Positions 43,071 to 52,668 of a stretch of DNA of 64,000 bases are shown one piece after another. The notes beneath the pieces were generated by a model. It saw nothing but the letters and a program-made list of their open reading frames with translations. It did not search any database and was not told the DNA's origin. Source of the DNA: an uncultured Ruminococcus sp. (GTDB lineage Bacteria; Bacillota; Clostridia; Oscillospirales; Acutalibacteraceae). The stretch lies in NCBI GenBank assembly GCA_958403905.1, contig CATXZD010000001.1:197856-261855 (forward strand), in the 5' to 3' direction. Both the position numbers and the translations under genes were made by a program. Position 1 is the first letter of the stretch. Every line of letters begins with the position of its first letter.

Positions 43071-44156
43071 ATGAGCCGTGCGGCATACTTAATTCTTGAA
43101 AACGGCACAGTCTTTGAAGGCAAGGCATTTGGTGCTGAAAAAGAAACTACGGGAGAACTTGTTTTTACCACAGCTATGACAGGTTATCTTGAAACACTCA
43201 CCGACCCAAGCTATTTTGGTCAGGTGGTTATTCAGACATTCCCTTTAATCGGTAATTACGGGGTAATTCCCTCCGATTTTGAAAGTGATTCTCCGTCGCT
43301 TAAGGGTTATATTGTTAGAGAATGGTGCCAAGTTCCCTCTAATTTCCGTTGTGAGGGTGATCTTGACACCTTTTTAAAAGAATCCGGAATCCCCGGAATC
43401 TACGGAATAGACACCCGTGCGCTTACAAGAATTGTGCGTGAATACGGCGTTATGAACTGCAAAATAAGTTATTCTCCCGATTATACCGACGGCGAGCTTG
43501 AAGAAATCAAAAACTATGTTATCACAGACGCAGTTGAAAGTACTACTACAAAGGAAAGCGAACGCTTCAGCGCTGAAAATCCCGAGCTTAACGTTGTGCT
43601 TATGGATTTTGGCGCAAAGCACAATATCGGCAGAGAGCTTGTAAAACGCGGCTGTAACATAACGGTTGTTCCTGCAAATACAACGGCTGATGAAATTATT
43701 GCAATGAATCCCGACGGCATTATGCTTTCAAACGGGCCGGGAGACCCTGCAAAGAATACAGAAATTATCAAAGAGCTTAAAAAGCTGTGCGAGCACAAGA
43801 TTCCGATTTTCGGCATCTGCCTCGGTCATCAGCTTCTTGCGCTTTCGCAGGGTGCAAAAACCGAAAAGCTTAAATACGGTCACAGAGGCGCAAACCAGCC
43901 TGCAAAGGAAATTGCAACAGGCAGAGTTTATATTACCTCACAGAACCACGGCTACGCAGTTGTGAGCGACAGCTTGCCCGAAAACGGTGTTGTAAGCTTT
44001 GTAAACGGCAACGACAATACCTGCGAGGGTGTAAACTATACGGATATGCCTGCGTTTTCGGTACAGTTCCACCCCGAAGCCTGCGGCGGACCGCTTGATA
44101 CGGCATTTTTATTCGACCGCTTTATAAATATGATAAAAGAAAATAAAAACAAGTAA
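43071..44156 (+). CDS. carA: Carbamoyl-phosphate synthase small subunit
   Basis: 361 residues. The N-terminal CPSase small-chain domain (TAMTGYLETLTDPSYFGQ, GIYGIDTRALTR) is followed by a class I glutamine amidotransferase with nucleophile C250 (GICLGHQ) and H334/E336 (FHPEA). It releases ammonia from glutamine for CarB. SD AAAGGAATG precedes the ATG. It lies between the ANTAR regulator and carB, 49 bp before the latter. Confidence 0.95.
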   Translation: MSRAAYLILENGTVFEGKAFGAEKETTGELVFTTAMTGYLETLTDPSYFGQVVIQTFPLIGNYGVIPSDFESDSPSLKGYIVREWCQVPSNFRCEGDLDTFLKESGIPGIYGIDTRALTRIVREYGVMNCKISYSPDYTDGELEEIKNYVITDAVESTTTKESERFSAENPELNVVLMDFGAKHNIGRELVKRGCNITVVPANTTADEIIAMNPDGIMLSNGPGDPAKNTEIIKELKKLCEHKIPIFGICLGHQLLALSQGAKTEKLKYGHRGANQPAKEIATGRVYITSQNHGYAVVSDSLPENGVVSFVNGNDNTCEGVNYTDMPAFSVQFHPEACGGPLDTAFLFDRFINMIKENKNK

Positions 44157-44205
44157 GAATAAACACAGTAACATAACCGATAAAATTTGGATAAGGAATG
44201 ATTAT

Positions 44206-47200
44206 ATGCCACTCAAACAGGATATTAAAAGAGTTATGGTAATCGGCTCGGGTCCTATTGTAATCGGACAGGCTGCCGAATTTGACTATGCAGGCACACA
44301 GGCTTGCCGTGCGCTTAAAGAGGAGGGTCTTGAGGTTATTCTTGTAAACTCAAACCCTGCTACAATTATGACAGACAACGCAATGGCTGATAAGATATAT
44401 ATCGAGCCTCTTACTCTTGAAACCGTCAAGAGAATAATCAAAAAGGAACGTCCCGACAGCTTGCTTTCAACACTCGGCGGTCAGACAGGTCTTACTCTTT
44501 CCATGCAGCTTGCAAAGGAGGGCTTCCTTGATAAGTACGGCGTAAAGCTGTTGGGCGCTAATCCCGAAACAATCGACAAAGCAGAGGACAGACAGCTCTT
44601 TAAAGATACAATGGAGTCAATCAATCAACCGTGTATTCCCTCAACAGTTGTAAATGACGTTGAATCGGCTGTTAAGTTTGCAGATGAAATCGGTTACCCC
44701 GTAATTATTCGTCCTGCATTTACACTGGGCGGTACAGGCGGCGGTATTGTTGAAAACGAATCCGAACTGCGTGAAATTACGTCAAACGGTCTTGAACTTT
44801 CTCCTATTACTCAGGTGCTTGTTGAAAAGTGCATTTCAGGCTGGAAAGAAATTGAGTTTGAAGTTATGCGTGACGGCGACGGCAACGTAATCACCGTCTG
44901 CTCAATGGAAAACTTTGATCCCGTCGGAGTTCACACTGGCGACTCAATCGTAATTGCTCCGACTGTAACTCTTGCCGACAAAGAATACCAGATGCTCAGA
45001 AGTGCGGCTCTCAATATTATTTCTGCACTCAAGGTAGAGGGCGGATGTAACTGTCAGTTTGCGCTCAACCCCGAAACCTTTGAATATGCAGTAATTGAGG
45101 TTAACCCACGTGTGTCGCGTTCTTCTGCGCTTGCGTCAAAGGCAACAGGTTATCCCATAGCCAAGGTTGCGGCTAAAATTGCAATCGGATACACACTCAA
45201 TGAGATTAAAAATGCCGTTACGGGCACAACCTACGCTTGCTTTGAGCCTGCGCTCGACTACGTTGTTGTAAAATTCCCTAAATGGCCTTTCGATAAATTT
45301 GTATACGCAAAGCGTACCCTCGGCACACAGATGAAGGCAACAGGTGAGGTTATGGCTATTGCCCCCACCTTTGAGCAGGCAATTATGAAAGCTGTCAGAG
45401 GTGCGGAAATTTCGCACAATACGCTTGATGACAAAGAGTTTGCAGAGCTTTCAAATGCGTCTGTTTTTGACAGGCTCAGTGTGTGTGATGACAGAAGAAT
45501 TTTCTGCGTTTACGAGGCTTTAAAAAGAGGAATCACTGTTGATGAAATCCATTCGGTTACTATGATTGACGAATGGTTCCTTGAAAAGCTTAAAAATATT
45601 ATTGCTGTTGAAAACGAACTTAAAGACAGCGAGCTTACCGAGGAACTCTATGTTCGTGCAAAGAACATAGGCTTCCTTGACAAGACAATTGAAGAAATAG
45701 CAGGCAAAAAGATAGCAAATCCCCTTGTTCCCGTTTACAAAATGGTTGATACCTGCGCCGCAGAGTTTGCCGCAGAAACACCATACTTCTATTCAACCTT
45801 CGACAAGGAAAACGAGGCAGAGGAGTTTATTAAAGAACGTGCCAACGGCAAAAAAACCGTTATCGTATTCGGATCGGGTCCTATCAGAATCGGTCAGGGT
45901 ATCGAGTTTGACTATGCTTCCGTTCACTGTGTATGGGCACTAAAAAAAGCAGGTTATGACGTTGTAATTGTAAATAACAACCCCGAAACGGTTTCAACCG
46001 ACTTTGATACAGCCGACAGACTTTATTTTGAACCGCTCACAACTGAGGATATTATGGGTATCATCAAAACCGAAAAGCCTTTCGGCGTAGTTGTCGCATT
46101 CGGCGGTCAGACTGCTATCAAGCTTACAAAGTTTTTAAGCGACAACGGAGTTAATATCCTTGGTACTTCATATGATGCAATTGATATGGCAGAGGACAGA
46201 GAGCGCTTTGACGAGCTTCTTGAAAAGTATCAGATTAAACGTCCTAAGGGTGTTACCGTAATGACAACCGAAGAGGCGCTTGATGTTGCGTCAAAAATCG
46301 GCTATCCCGTACTTCTTCGTCCGTCATATGTTCTCGGCGGTCAGAATATGATTATCGCCTTCAACGAGGACGACGTTAAGGAATATATGGCTATTATCCT
46401 TGCGCAGAATATTGAAAACCCGATTCTTATTGACAAATACCTTATGGGTACAGAAATTGAGGTTGATGCAATATGCGACGGTGAGGACATCTTAATACCT
46501 GGTATTATGGAGCATATCGAGCGTGCCGGAGTTCACTCGGGCGACTCAATTGCAGTTTATCCTGCTTGGAATCTGTCTGATAAAATGACTCAGATAATTA
46601 TAGAAAGCTCCAAAAACCTTGCAATTGAACTGAGAACTAAAGGGCTTGTAAACATTCAGTATCTTATCTACAAGGACGAGCTTTACGTAATCGAGGTTAA
46701 CCCTCGTTCTTCACGTACTATTCCGTATATAAGCAAGGTTACTGGGGTTCCTATGGTTGACCTTGCAACAAGAGCGATGCTCGGCGAAAAGCTGAAGGAT
46801 ATGGGCTACGGAACAGGACTTTACAGAAAGAGCCCCTACATTGCAGTTAAGGTTCCGGTGTTCAGCTTTGAAAAGCTTATCAATGTTGATAACCACCTCG
46901 GTCCCGAGATGAAATCAACCGGCGAGGTATTAGGTGTTGCGGCTACGCTTGAAGAGGCTTTGTACAAAGGTCTTATCGCCGCAGGTTACAAAATGAACAA
47001 AAAGGGCGGAGTGTTTATTACGGTCCGCAATTCAGACAAAGCCGAAATCGGCGAAATTGCTAAAAAATATTATGACCTTGGATTTACCATCTATGCTACT
47101 GAGGGAACAGCCGAGGTGCTTAAAAAGTTTGGTATTGACGCTGTAGGCGTTAAGAAGATACACGAATCAAATACAAGCAACACACTTACTCTTATTGAGT

Positions 47201-48258
47201 CGGGCAAGATTCAGTATGTTATTTCAACTTCTGCAAAGGGCAGAATCCCATCAAGGGATTCCGTTAAAATCCGCAGAAAAACCGTTGAAAGAAACATTCC
47301 GTGTCTTACTTCTCTTGATACGGCTAACGCACTTGCAGACTGCCTCAAGAGCCACTACTCACAGCACAGCACAGAGCTTATTGATATCAACAATATGAGG
47401 GAGGAAAAGTTAATGCTAAAGTTTACCAAGATGCAGGGTATCGGCAACGACTACATTTATTTCAGCACCTTTGACCAGGAAATCAACAATCCCGAAGCAC
47501 TTGCCGTAAGACTTTCAGACAGACATTTTGGAATCGGCGGTGACGGCGTTATCCTTGTTTGCCCGTCAGATGTTGCAGACGCAAAGATGAAGATGTATAA
47601 CCGTGACGGCTCAGAGGGTAAAATGTGCGGCAACGGTATTCGTTGTGTAGGCAAGTTCCTCTATGACCACGGAATGATTGATTACAAGGAAAAAGACGAA
47701 ATCACCGTTGAAACACTCAGCGGAATTAAGAAATTAAAGGCGTTCACAACAGACGGCGTGGTTACAAGGCTAAGAGTTGATATGGGTAAGGCAATCCTTG
47801 ACCCCAAAGAAATTCCCGTTGCAATAGACAAGGATAAGGTAGTCAATGAAGCTGTTAAAATCGGTGACAAGGATTACAAAATCACGTGTGTATCTATGGG
47901 CAACCCGCACTGCGTTGTATTTATGGATGATATTGACAATCTTGACATTGAAAAAGTAGGTCCCGAATTTGAGCTTGACAAGCTGTTCCCCGAAAGGGTA
48001 AACACCGAGTTTGTAACGGTTCTTGACGAGCATACTATCAAGATGAGAGTATGGGAGAGAGGCTCGGGTGAAACATGGGCTTGCGGAACAGGCGCATGCG
48101 CTGTTGCAGTTGCAGCCTGTGAAAACGGTTTTTGCAAAAAGGGCGAGGACATAAAAATCAAGCTCATCGGCGGCGAACTTATTATTAACTATACCGATGA
48201 TACGGTTTATATGACAGGAAACGCTGAAAAAGTATTCGACGGAGAGGTTGAGGTGTAG
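44206..48258 (+). CDS. carB: Carbamoyl-phosphate synthase large subunit fused in frame to diaminopimelate epimerase
   Basis: 1350 residues with no stop between two complete proteins. Residues 1-~1068 are CarB: first ATP-grasp half (GSGPIVIGQAAEFDYAG, TLGGTGGGIVE), second half (GSGPIRIGQGIEFDYAS, VLGGQNMIIA) and the C-terminal MGS-like regulatory domain (GGVFITVRNSDK, YATEGTAEVL, STSAKGR). The normal CarB tail (ELIDINNM) runs directly via REEKL into DapF at Met1070. CarB makes carbamoyl phosphate for pyrimidines and arginine. The junction still carries a good SD and ATG for dapF. Either CarB lost its stop and is made as a fusion, or this is a sequence error; the frame itself is clear. Confidence 0.9.
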   Translation: MPLKQDIKRVMVIGSGPIVIGQAAEFDYAGTQACRALKEEGLEVILVNSNPATIMTDNAMADKIYIEPLTLETVKRIIKKERPDSLLSTLGGQTGLTLSMQLAKEGFLDKYGVKLLGANPETIDKAEDRQLFKDTMESINQPCIPSTVVNDVESAVKFADEIGYPVIIRPAFTLGGTGGGIVENESELREITSNGLELSPITQVLVEKCISGWKEIEFEVMRDGDGNVITVCSMENFDPVGVHTGDSIVIAPTVTLADKEYQMLRSAALNIISALKVEGGCNCQFALNPETFEYAVIEVNPRVSRSSALASKATGYPIAKVAAKIAIGYTLNEIKNAVTGTTYACFEPALDYVVVKFPKWPFDKFVYAKRTLGTQMKATGEVMAIAPTFEQAIMKAVRGAEISHNTLDDKEFAELSNASVFDRLSVCDDRRIFCVYEALKRGITVDEIHSVTMIDEWFLEKLKNIIAVENELKDSELTEELYVRAKNIGFLDKTIEEIAGKKIANPLVPVYKMVDTCAAEFAAETPYFYSTFDKENEAEEFIKERANGKKTVIVFGSGPIRIGQGIEFDYASVHCVWALKKAGYDVVIVNNNPETVSTDFDTADRLYFEPLTTEDIMGIIKTEKPFGVVVAFGGQTAIKLTKFLSDNGVNILGTSYDAIDMAEDRERFDELLEKYQIKRPKGVTVMTTEEALDVASKIGYPVLLRPSYVLGGQNMIIAFNEDDVKEYMAIILAQNIENPILIDKYLMGTEIEVDAICDGEDILIPGIMEHIERAGVHSGDSIAVYPAWNLSDKMTQIIIESSKNLAIELRTKGLVNIQYLIYKDELYVIEVNPRSSRTIPYISKVTGVPMVDLATRAMLGEKLKDMGYGTGLYRKSPYIAVKVPVFSFEKLINVDNHLGPEMKSTGEVLGVAATLEEALYKGLIAAGYKMNKKGGVFITVRNSDKAEIGEIAKKYYDLGFTIYATEGTAEVLKKFGIDAVGVKKIHESNTSNTLTLIESGKIQYVISTSAKGRIPSRDSVKIRRKTVERNIPCLTSLDTANALADCLKSHYSQHSTELIDINNMREEKLMLKFTKMQGIGNDYIYFSTFDQEINNPEALAVRLSDRHFGIGGDGVILVCPSDVADAKMKMYNRDGSEGKMCGNGIRCVGKFLYDHGMIDYKEKDEITVETLSGIKKLKAFTTDGVVTRLRVDMGKAILDPKEIPVAIDKDKVVNEAVKIGDKDYKITCVSMGNPHCVVFMDDIDNLDIEKVGPEFELDKLFPERVNTEFVTVLDEHTIKMRVWERGSGETWACGTGACAVAVAACENGFCKKGEDIKIKLIGGELIINYTDDTVYMTGNAEKVFDGEVEV
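47413..48258 (+). CDS. dapF: Diaminopimelate epimerase (C-terminal part of the carB frame, with its own SD and ATG)
   Basis: 281 residues counted from Met at 47413, a full-length DapF. The two catalytic cysteines are in MCGNGIRCVG (~72) and ETWACGTGACA (~220). It interconverts LL- and meso-DAP. AGGGAGG (47398-47404) lies 8 bp upstream of the ATG, the best possible spacing, so free DapF can be made by internal initiation even if carB reads through. It pairs functionally with dapL two genes downstream. Confidence 0.85.
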   Translation: MLKFTKMQGIGNDYIYFSTFDQEINNPEALAVRLSDRHFGIGGDGVILVCPSDVADAKMKMYNRDGSEGKMCGNGIRCVGKFLYDHGMIDYKEKDEITVETLSGIKKLKAFTTDGVVTRLRVDMGKAILDPKEIPVAIDKDKVVNEAVKIGDKDYKITCVSMGNPHCVVFMDDIDNLDIEKVGPEFELDKLFPERVNTEFVTVLDEHTIKMRVWERGSGETWACGTGACAVAVAACENGFCKKGEDIKIKLIGGELIINYTDDTVYMTGNAEKVFDGEVEV

Positions 48259-48261
48259 ACT

Positions 48262-49875
48262 GTGGAAATTAAGAAGAATAAAAAGTATATATTTGTTACC
48301 GGCGGCGTTGTATCGGGTCTTGGAAAAGGAATTACAGCCGCGTCACTCGGCAGACTTTTAAAGGCAAGAGGTCTTAAAATTGTCGCTCAGAAGCTTGACC
48401 CGTATATAAACGTTGACCCCGGCACAATGAGCCCCTATCAGCACGGCGAGGTCTACGTTACCGAGGACGGCGCAGAAACCGACCTTGACCTCGGTCACTA
48501 CGAGCGTTTCATTGACGAGGATTTAAACAAGTATTCTAACCTCACAACAGGTAAGGTTTACTCAAACGTTCTCGAAAAGGAGCGCAGAGGCGACTATCTC
48601 GGCAAGACCGTTCAGGTTATCCCTCACATTACAAACGAAATTAAGTCTTTTATATACAACGTTGGCGAAAAAACAAACGCTGACGTGGTTATTACCGAAA
48701 TCGGCGGAACAGTAGGAGATATTGAAAGCCAGCCGTTTTTGGAGGCAATCCGTCAGGTTTCACTTGAAGTCGGAAGAGAAAACAGCATTTTTATTCACGT
48801 AACTCTCGTTCCCTACATAAAGGGCAGTGAGGAGCATAAATCAAAGCCTACTCAGCATTCTGTAAAGGAGCTTCGTTCGCTCGGTATTAATCCCGATATT
48901 ATTGTTCTTCGTTGTGACGAACCGCTTGAAGAGAGTATTTTTAACAAGATAGCGCTTTTCTGTAACGTAAAATCTGACTGTGTAATTGAAAATATCACCC
49001 TTCCCACACTTTATCAGGCGCCGCTTATGCTTGAAAAGAGCAATTTCTCAAACGTAGTTTGCAGAGAGTTGAATATTGCAGTTGATAAAAAACCCGACCT
49101 TACCGAGTGGGAGGAAATGCTTGGCAGAATCAACAACCGTACTAAGAAGTGCAAAATTGCGCTTTGCGGAAAGTACGTTGCACTTCACGACGCATACCTT
49201 TCTGTTGCCGAGGCGCTCCGTCACGGCGGTTATGAAAACGGTGCAGATGTTGAAATTAAGTGGGTTGACTGCGAGCTTATTACAAAATATAAGGTTGACG
49301 AGCTTTTGGGCGATGTTGACGGAATACTTGTTCCCGGCGGATTTGGCAACAGAGGTGTTGAGGGCAAGGTTATGGCGGCGCAGTATGCACGTGAACACGA
49401 CATTCCGTACCTCGGAATCTGCCTTGGTATGCAGACAGCGGTTATTGAGTACGCTAAAAATGTTCTCGGTTATGATGACGCGAACAGCGGCGAATTTTCT
49501 GCTGACGGCAAGCACAACGTAATTGACCTTATGCCCGAACAGCTCGGAATTGAAAATATGGGCGGAACAATGCGGCTTGGCGCATATCCCTGTGTAATCA
49601 AGGAAGGCTCAATGATGGAAAAGGCTTACGGAACAAAAGAGGTTTCCGAACGTCACCGCCATCGCTACGAGTTTAACAATGATTTCAGAGAAGAAATTGA
49701 GAATGCGGGTATGAAAATTACAGGTACATCACCCAACGGACTTCTTGTTGAGGCTGTTGAAATTCCCGAAAACCGCTTCTATGTGGGTGTTCAGTATCAT
49801 CCTGAATTTAAGTCACGTCCCAATCGTGCGCATCCGCTTTTCAGAGAATTTATAAAGGCGTCACTTGAAAAGTAA
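48262..49875 (+). CDS. pyrG: CTP synthase
   Basis: 537 residues. The N-terminal synthase domain has FVTGGVVSGLGKGITAASLG and the GTMSPYQHGEVYVTEDG segment; the C-terminal glutamine amidotransferase has GICLGMQ (catalytic Cys) and QYHPEFKSRP. It makes CTP from UTP, glutamine and ATP. The start is GTG, 3 bp after the carB-dapF stop, with GAGGTG upstream, so it is in the same operon and continues the pyrimidine theme of carAB. Confidence 0.96.
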   Translation: MEIKKNKKYIFVTGGVVSGLGKGITAASLGRLLKARGLKIVAQKLDPYINVDPGTMSPYQHGEVYVTEDGAETDLDLGHYERFIDEDLNKYSNLTTGKVYSNVLEKERRGDYLGKTVQVIPHITNEIKSFIYNVGEKTNADVVITEIGGTVGDIESQPFLEAIRQVSLEVGRENSIFIHVTLVPYIKGSEEHKSKPTQHSVKELRSLGINPDIIVLRCDEPLEESIFNKIALFCNVKSDCVIENITLPTLYQAPLMLEKSNFSNVVCRELNIAVDKKPDLTEWEEMLGRINNRTKKCKIALCGKYVALHDAYLSVAEALRHGGYENGADVEIKWVDCELITKYKVDELLGDVDGILVPGGFGNRGVEGKVMAAQYAREHDIPYLGICLGMQTAVIEYAKNVLGYDDANSGEFSADGKHNVIDLMPEQLGIENMGGTMRLGAYPCVIKEGSMMEKAYGTKEVSERHRHRYEFNNDFREEIENAGMKITGTSPNGLLVEAVEIPENRFYVGVQYHPEFKSRPNRAHPLFREFIKASLEK

Positions 49876-49956
49876 TATTTATTCCACACGATATTAATGT
49901 AGGGTATGTTCTGACAGTCCCGAAAATGACAGACTAAATGTAAAGGAATGGTAGAA

Positions 49957-51141
49957 ATGAAGATAAATAAGAATTTTGACAATCTTGTGCCTAACTATCT
50001 TTTTGCAGACGTTGCAAAAAAGACTGCCGAATTTGCAAAGGCAAATCCTGATAAGAAGATTATTAAGCTTGGAATCGGTGACGTAACACTTCCTCTTGCT
50101 CCTGTTGTAATTGAAGCAATGAAGAGCGGCGCAGAGGATTTGGCTCACAAGGATACCTTTAAAGGCTATCCCGACTATGAAGGTTATGCTTTTTTAAGAG
50201 AGGCTGTTTCCAATTACTACAAGAGCTTTGGTGTAACAGTTTCTGCCGATGAAGTTTTCATTTCAGACGGTGCAAAATCCGACTGCGGCAACATCGGCGA
50301 TATTTTCGACAAGGACAATGTTGTGCTGGTAACAGACCCTGTTTATCCCGTATATGTTGACTCGAACATTATGGCAGGCAGAAAGATTGTTTATGCAGCG
50401 TCTAACGAGGAAAACGGCTTTGCGGCTCTTCCTGACAAGAACGTAAAGGCTGACATAATCTACCTTTGCTCACCCAACAATCCCACAGGCTCTGCTTACA
50501 ACGCAGAACAGCTCAAAATGTGGGTTGACTACGCTCTTGAAAATGACGCAATCATTCTCTACGACTCGGCTTACGAAGCATTTATTACCGAGGATTTGCC
50601 CCGCTCAATCTTTGCAATTGAGGGCGCAAGAAAGTGCGCAATTGAAATGTGCTCGCTTTCAAAGACAGCAGGCTTTACAGGAACACGCTGCGGCTACACA
50701 ATTATCCCAAAGGAGCTTGAGCGTGACGGACATAACATCTATGCTACATGGTACCGCCGTCAGGCTACAAAGTTCAACGGCGTTTCGTGGCCCGTACAGT
50801 GCGCTGCTGCTGCTGTATTCAGCGAGGAAGGACAGAAGCAGATTAAGGAAAACATTTCTTATTATCAGGAGAATGCAAGAATTATTGCTTCTGCACTTGA
50901 TGAACTCGGAATTTACTACACAGGCGGCAAGAACTCGCCTTACATCTGGCTTAAATGTCCCAATAATATGGGAAGCTGGGAATTCTTTGACTTGCTATTA
51001 AAAGAGGCAAACGTAGTAGGTACTCCCGGTGAAGGCTTCGGTGAAAACGGTGCAGGATATTTCCGTCTTACCTCTTTCGGTGACAGAGAAAATACAATTG
51101 AAGCTGTTGAGAGAATCAAAAAGCTTCTTTCAAATCTTTAA
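49957..51141 (+). CDS. dapL: LL-diaminopimelate aminotransferase
   Basis: 394 residues, class I/II PLP fold: KLGIGDVTLPLAP near residue 30, KGYPDYEGYAFLREAV near 68, SDGAKSDCGNI, CSPNNPTG, and the PLP lysine in SLSKTAGFTGTR. DapL converts tetrahydrodipicolinate directly to LL-DAP with glutamate as amino donor. ATG 49957 follows AAAGGA; an ATG at 49948 is too close to the SD. Together with DapF it gives a full route to meso-DAP. A terminator follows, closing the ANTAR-car-dapF-pyrG-dapL group. Confidence 0.94.
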   Translation: MKINKNFDNLVPNYLFADVAKKTAEFAKANPDKKIIKLGIGDVTLPLAPVVIEAMKSGAEDLAHKDTFKGYPDYEGYAFLREAVSNYYKSFGVTVSADEVFISDGAKSDCGNIGDIFDKDNVVLVTDPVYPVYVDSNIMAGRKIVYAASNEENGFAALPDKNVKADIIYLCSPNNPTGSAYNAEQLKMWVDYALENDAIILYDSAYEAFITEDLPRSIFAIEGARKCAIEMCSLSKTAGFTGTRCGYTIIPKELERDGHNIYATWYRRQATKFNGVSWPVQCAAAAVFSEEGQKQIKENISYYQENARIIASALDELGIYYTGGKNSPYIWLKCPNNMGSWEFFDLLLKEANVVGTPGEGFGENGAGYFRLTSFGDRENTIEAVERIKKLLSNL

Positions 51142-51155
51142 TTTATAAAATTATA

Positions 51156-51198
51156 AACAGCCGATTTACCCGTTAGCGGTATCGGCTGTTCTCTATTT
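51156..51198 (+). terminator. Intrinsic terminator after dapL
   Basis: AACAGCCGAT / ATCGGCTGTT perfect stem with an inner TACC/GGTA pairing, then CTCTATTTTC. Confidence 0.8.
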
Positions 51199-51262
51199 TC
51201 CCGGCTCTTGACACATAATGAAAATTTCTGTAGAATTATATAGATTAAAGGTGAGTGGTTTA

Positions 51263-51805
51263 ATGTTCAGGGCATATTATCCTTTTGCGTATGTTGAAAG
51301 TGTTTTTTCCATTGATTACGAAAAATTGCATAACAAGGGATACAGAGGAGTTATTTTTGATATTGATAATACGCTTGTCCCTCACGGAGATGATTCTACA
51401 AAGGAAATAGATGAGTTGTTTAAAAGTATTCAGGGCATAGGGCTGAAAACACTTCTTCTGTCAAATAATGATGAGGAAAGAGTAAAGAGATTTTTAAAAA
51501 ATATTGACTCTCTTTATATCTGCGATGCAGATAAGCCGAAAACGGACGGCTATTACAAAGCGCTTGAAATGCTGAATATGGAAAAAGAAAAGGTTGTTTA
51601 CATCGGCGATCAGATTTTTACCGACATTTACGGGGCAAACAAGTGCGGAATTGATAATATACTTGTTAAATACATAGGGTACTATGACGGCGGTAAAATC
51701 GGGATAAAAAGAAATCTTGAAAAGATAGTTCTTAAATTTTACGCAGTTAATAAAGCCTGCAAAAACAGACTGGGTGACATTAGTATAAAAGAGGGGAAAA
51801 TATAG
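51263..51805 (+). CDS. YqeG family HAD phosphatase
   Basis: 180 residues. HAD motif I is FDIDNTLVPHG (~residue 33), motif II LLLSNN, the Lys is in DADKPKTDG and the last acidic motif is IGDQIFTDIYGAN, all as in YqeG (subfamily IIIA). Close relatives dephosphorylate phosphatidylglycerophosphate or related substrates, but the activity of this protein is not certain. ATG 51263 (MFRAYYPF, the usual beginning) follows AAAGGTGAG; an upstream ATG at 51218 lacks an SD. The stop abuts the VanW gene. Confidence 0.86.
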   Translation: MFRAYYPFAYVESVFSIDYEKLHNKGYRGVIFDIDNTLVPHGDDSTKEIDELFKSIQGIGLKTLLLSNNDEERVKRFLKNIDSLYICDADKPKTDGYYKALEMLNMEKEKVVYIGDQIFTDIYGANKCGIDNILVKYIGYYDGGKIGIKRNLEKIVLKFYAVNKACKNRLGDISIKEGKI

Positions 51806-52639
51806 ATGTTGTGGAATAAGGATAAACTTTTTTGCGAGATTAATCCAACCTGCTACGCAATCTCTTTGCAAAAAGAGGTTTTAAAACGCCATATTAAGAA
51901 TATGACGGGAAACGAGAAGTTTGCCAAAACTATTCAGAGTAAAAAACTTCCCAATATTGTTTCAAGCCACAGTTCAAATCTGATAAAAAGAGGCAAGGGA
52001 ATCGACATAACGCTTCAGAAGAACAAAGCCGTTAACATTAAGCTTTCGTGCGAAAAAATCAACGGAATTGTGATTCACCCGGGAGAGGTTTTTTCCTTTT
52101 GGAAAACAGTCGGAAAGACAACAAAACGAAAAGGCTATAAGGACGGGCGTGTTCTGGTAGGCAACAGAATTGAACCGGGAATAGGCGGAGGCCTTTGCAA
52201 CCTCGGCAACACAATACATCTGCTTGTTTTACACAGTCCTTTGGAAGTAACCGAGTTTCATAACCATTCCGACGCACTTGCTCCCGATGGTGAGAAACGA
52301 GTTCCTTTCAGTACAGGAACATGCATAAGCTATAATAATATTGATTACAGATTTAAAAATAATACAGATCAGGACATTCAGATTCTTGTCTGGTGCGAAA
52401 ACGAAAAGCTTTATGCAGAGCTTAGAAGCGAAAGGGAATTTCCGTGGAGCTATGAGCTTGTTGAGGAAAATCATCACTTCAAAAAGGAAAATGATAAGTA
52501 TTATCGAATTTCAAAGATATACAAACGGGTTACCGATAAAGTGACAGGAGAGGAAATAAGCAAAGAACTTGTTTTGGATAATCACTCCGAGGTACTGTTT
52601 GACTATGATTTGATTCCGAAAGAGCTGATAAAAGAGTAA
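51806..52639 (+). CDS. VanW family protein
   Basis: 277 residues carrying the VanW domain: IHPGEVFSFWKTVGKTTKRKGY (in part) near residue 91, GGGLCNLGNTIHLLVLHSPLEV near 131, and YRFKNNTDQDIQI. No signal peptide. VanW occurs in some vancomycin-resistance clusters, but its function is unknown and no van genes are nearby, so resistance is not implied. It starts immediately after the YqeG stop with GAGGGG upstream. Confidence 0.87.
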   Translation: MLWNKDKLFCEINPTCYAISLQKEVLKRHIKNMTGNEKFAKTIQSKKLPNIVSSHSSNLIKRGKGIDITLQKNKAVNIKLSCEKINGIVIHPGEVFSFWKTVGKTTKRKGYKDGRVLVGNRIEPGIGGGLCNLGNTIHLLVLHSPLEVTEFHNHSDALAPDGEKRVPFSTGTCISYNNIDYRFKNNTDQDIQILVWCENEKLYAELRSEREFPWSYELVEENHHFKKENDKYYRISKIYKRVTDKVTGEEISKELVLDNHSEVLFDYDLIPKELIKE

Positions 52640-52642
52640 AAA

Positions 52643-52668
52643 AAAGGCGGGAAATTCCTGCCTTTATT
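52643..52668. terminator. Bidirectional terminator between convergent genes
   Basis: AAAGGCGGG / CCTGCCTTT (one G-T pair), loop AAATT, A-tract on the left and TTATTT on the right; it overlaps the stop codon of the minus-strand gene. Confidence 0.75.

Noticed and set aside
51806..52639. VanW as a sign of vancomycin resistance
   Set aside because: No vanH/A/X or vanR/S is present; VanW-domain proteins are widespread without a resistance role.
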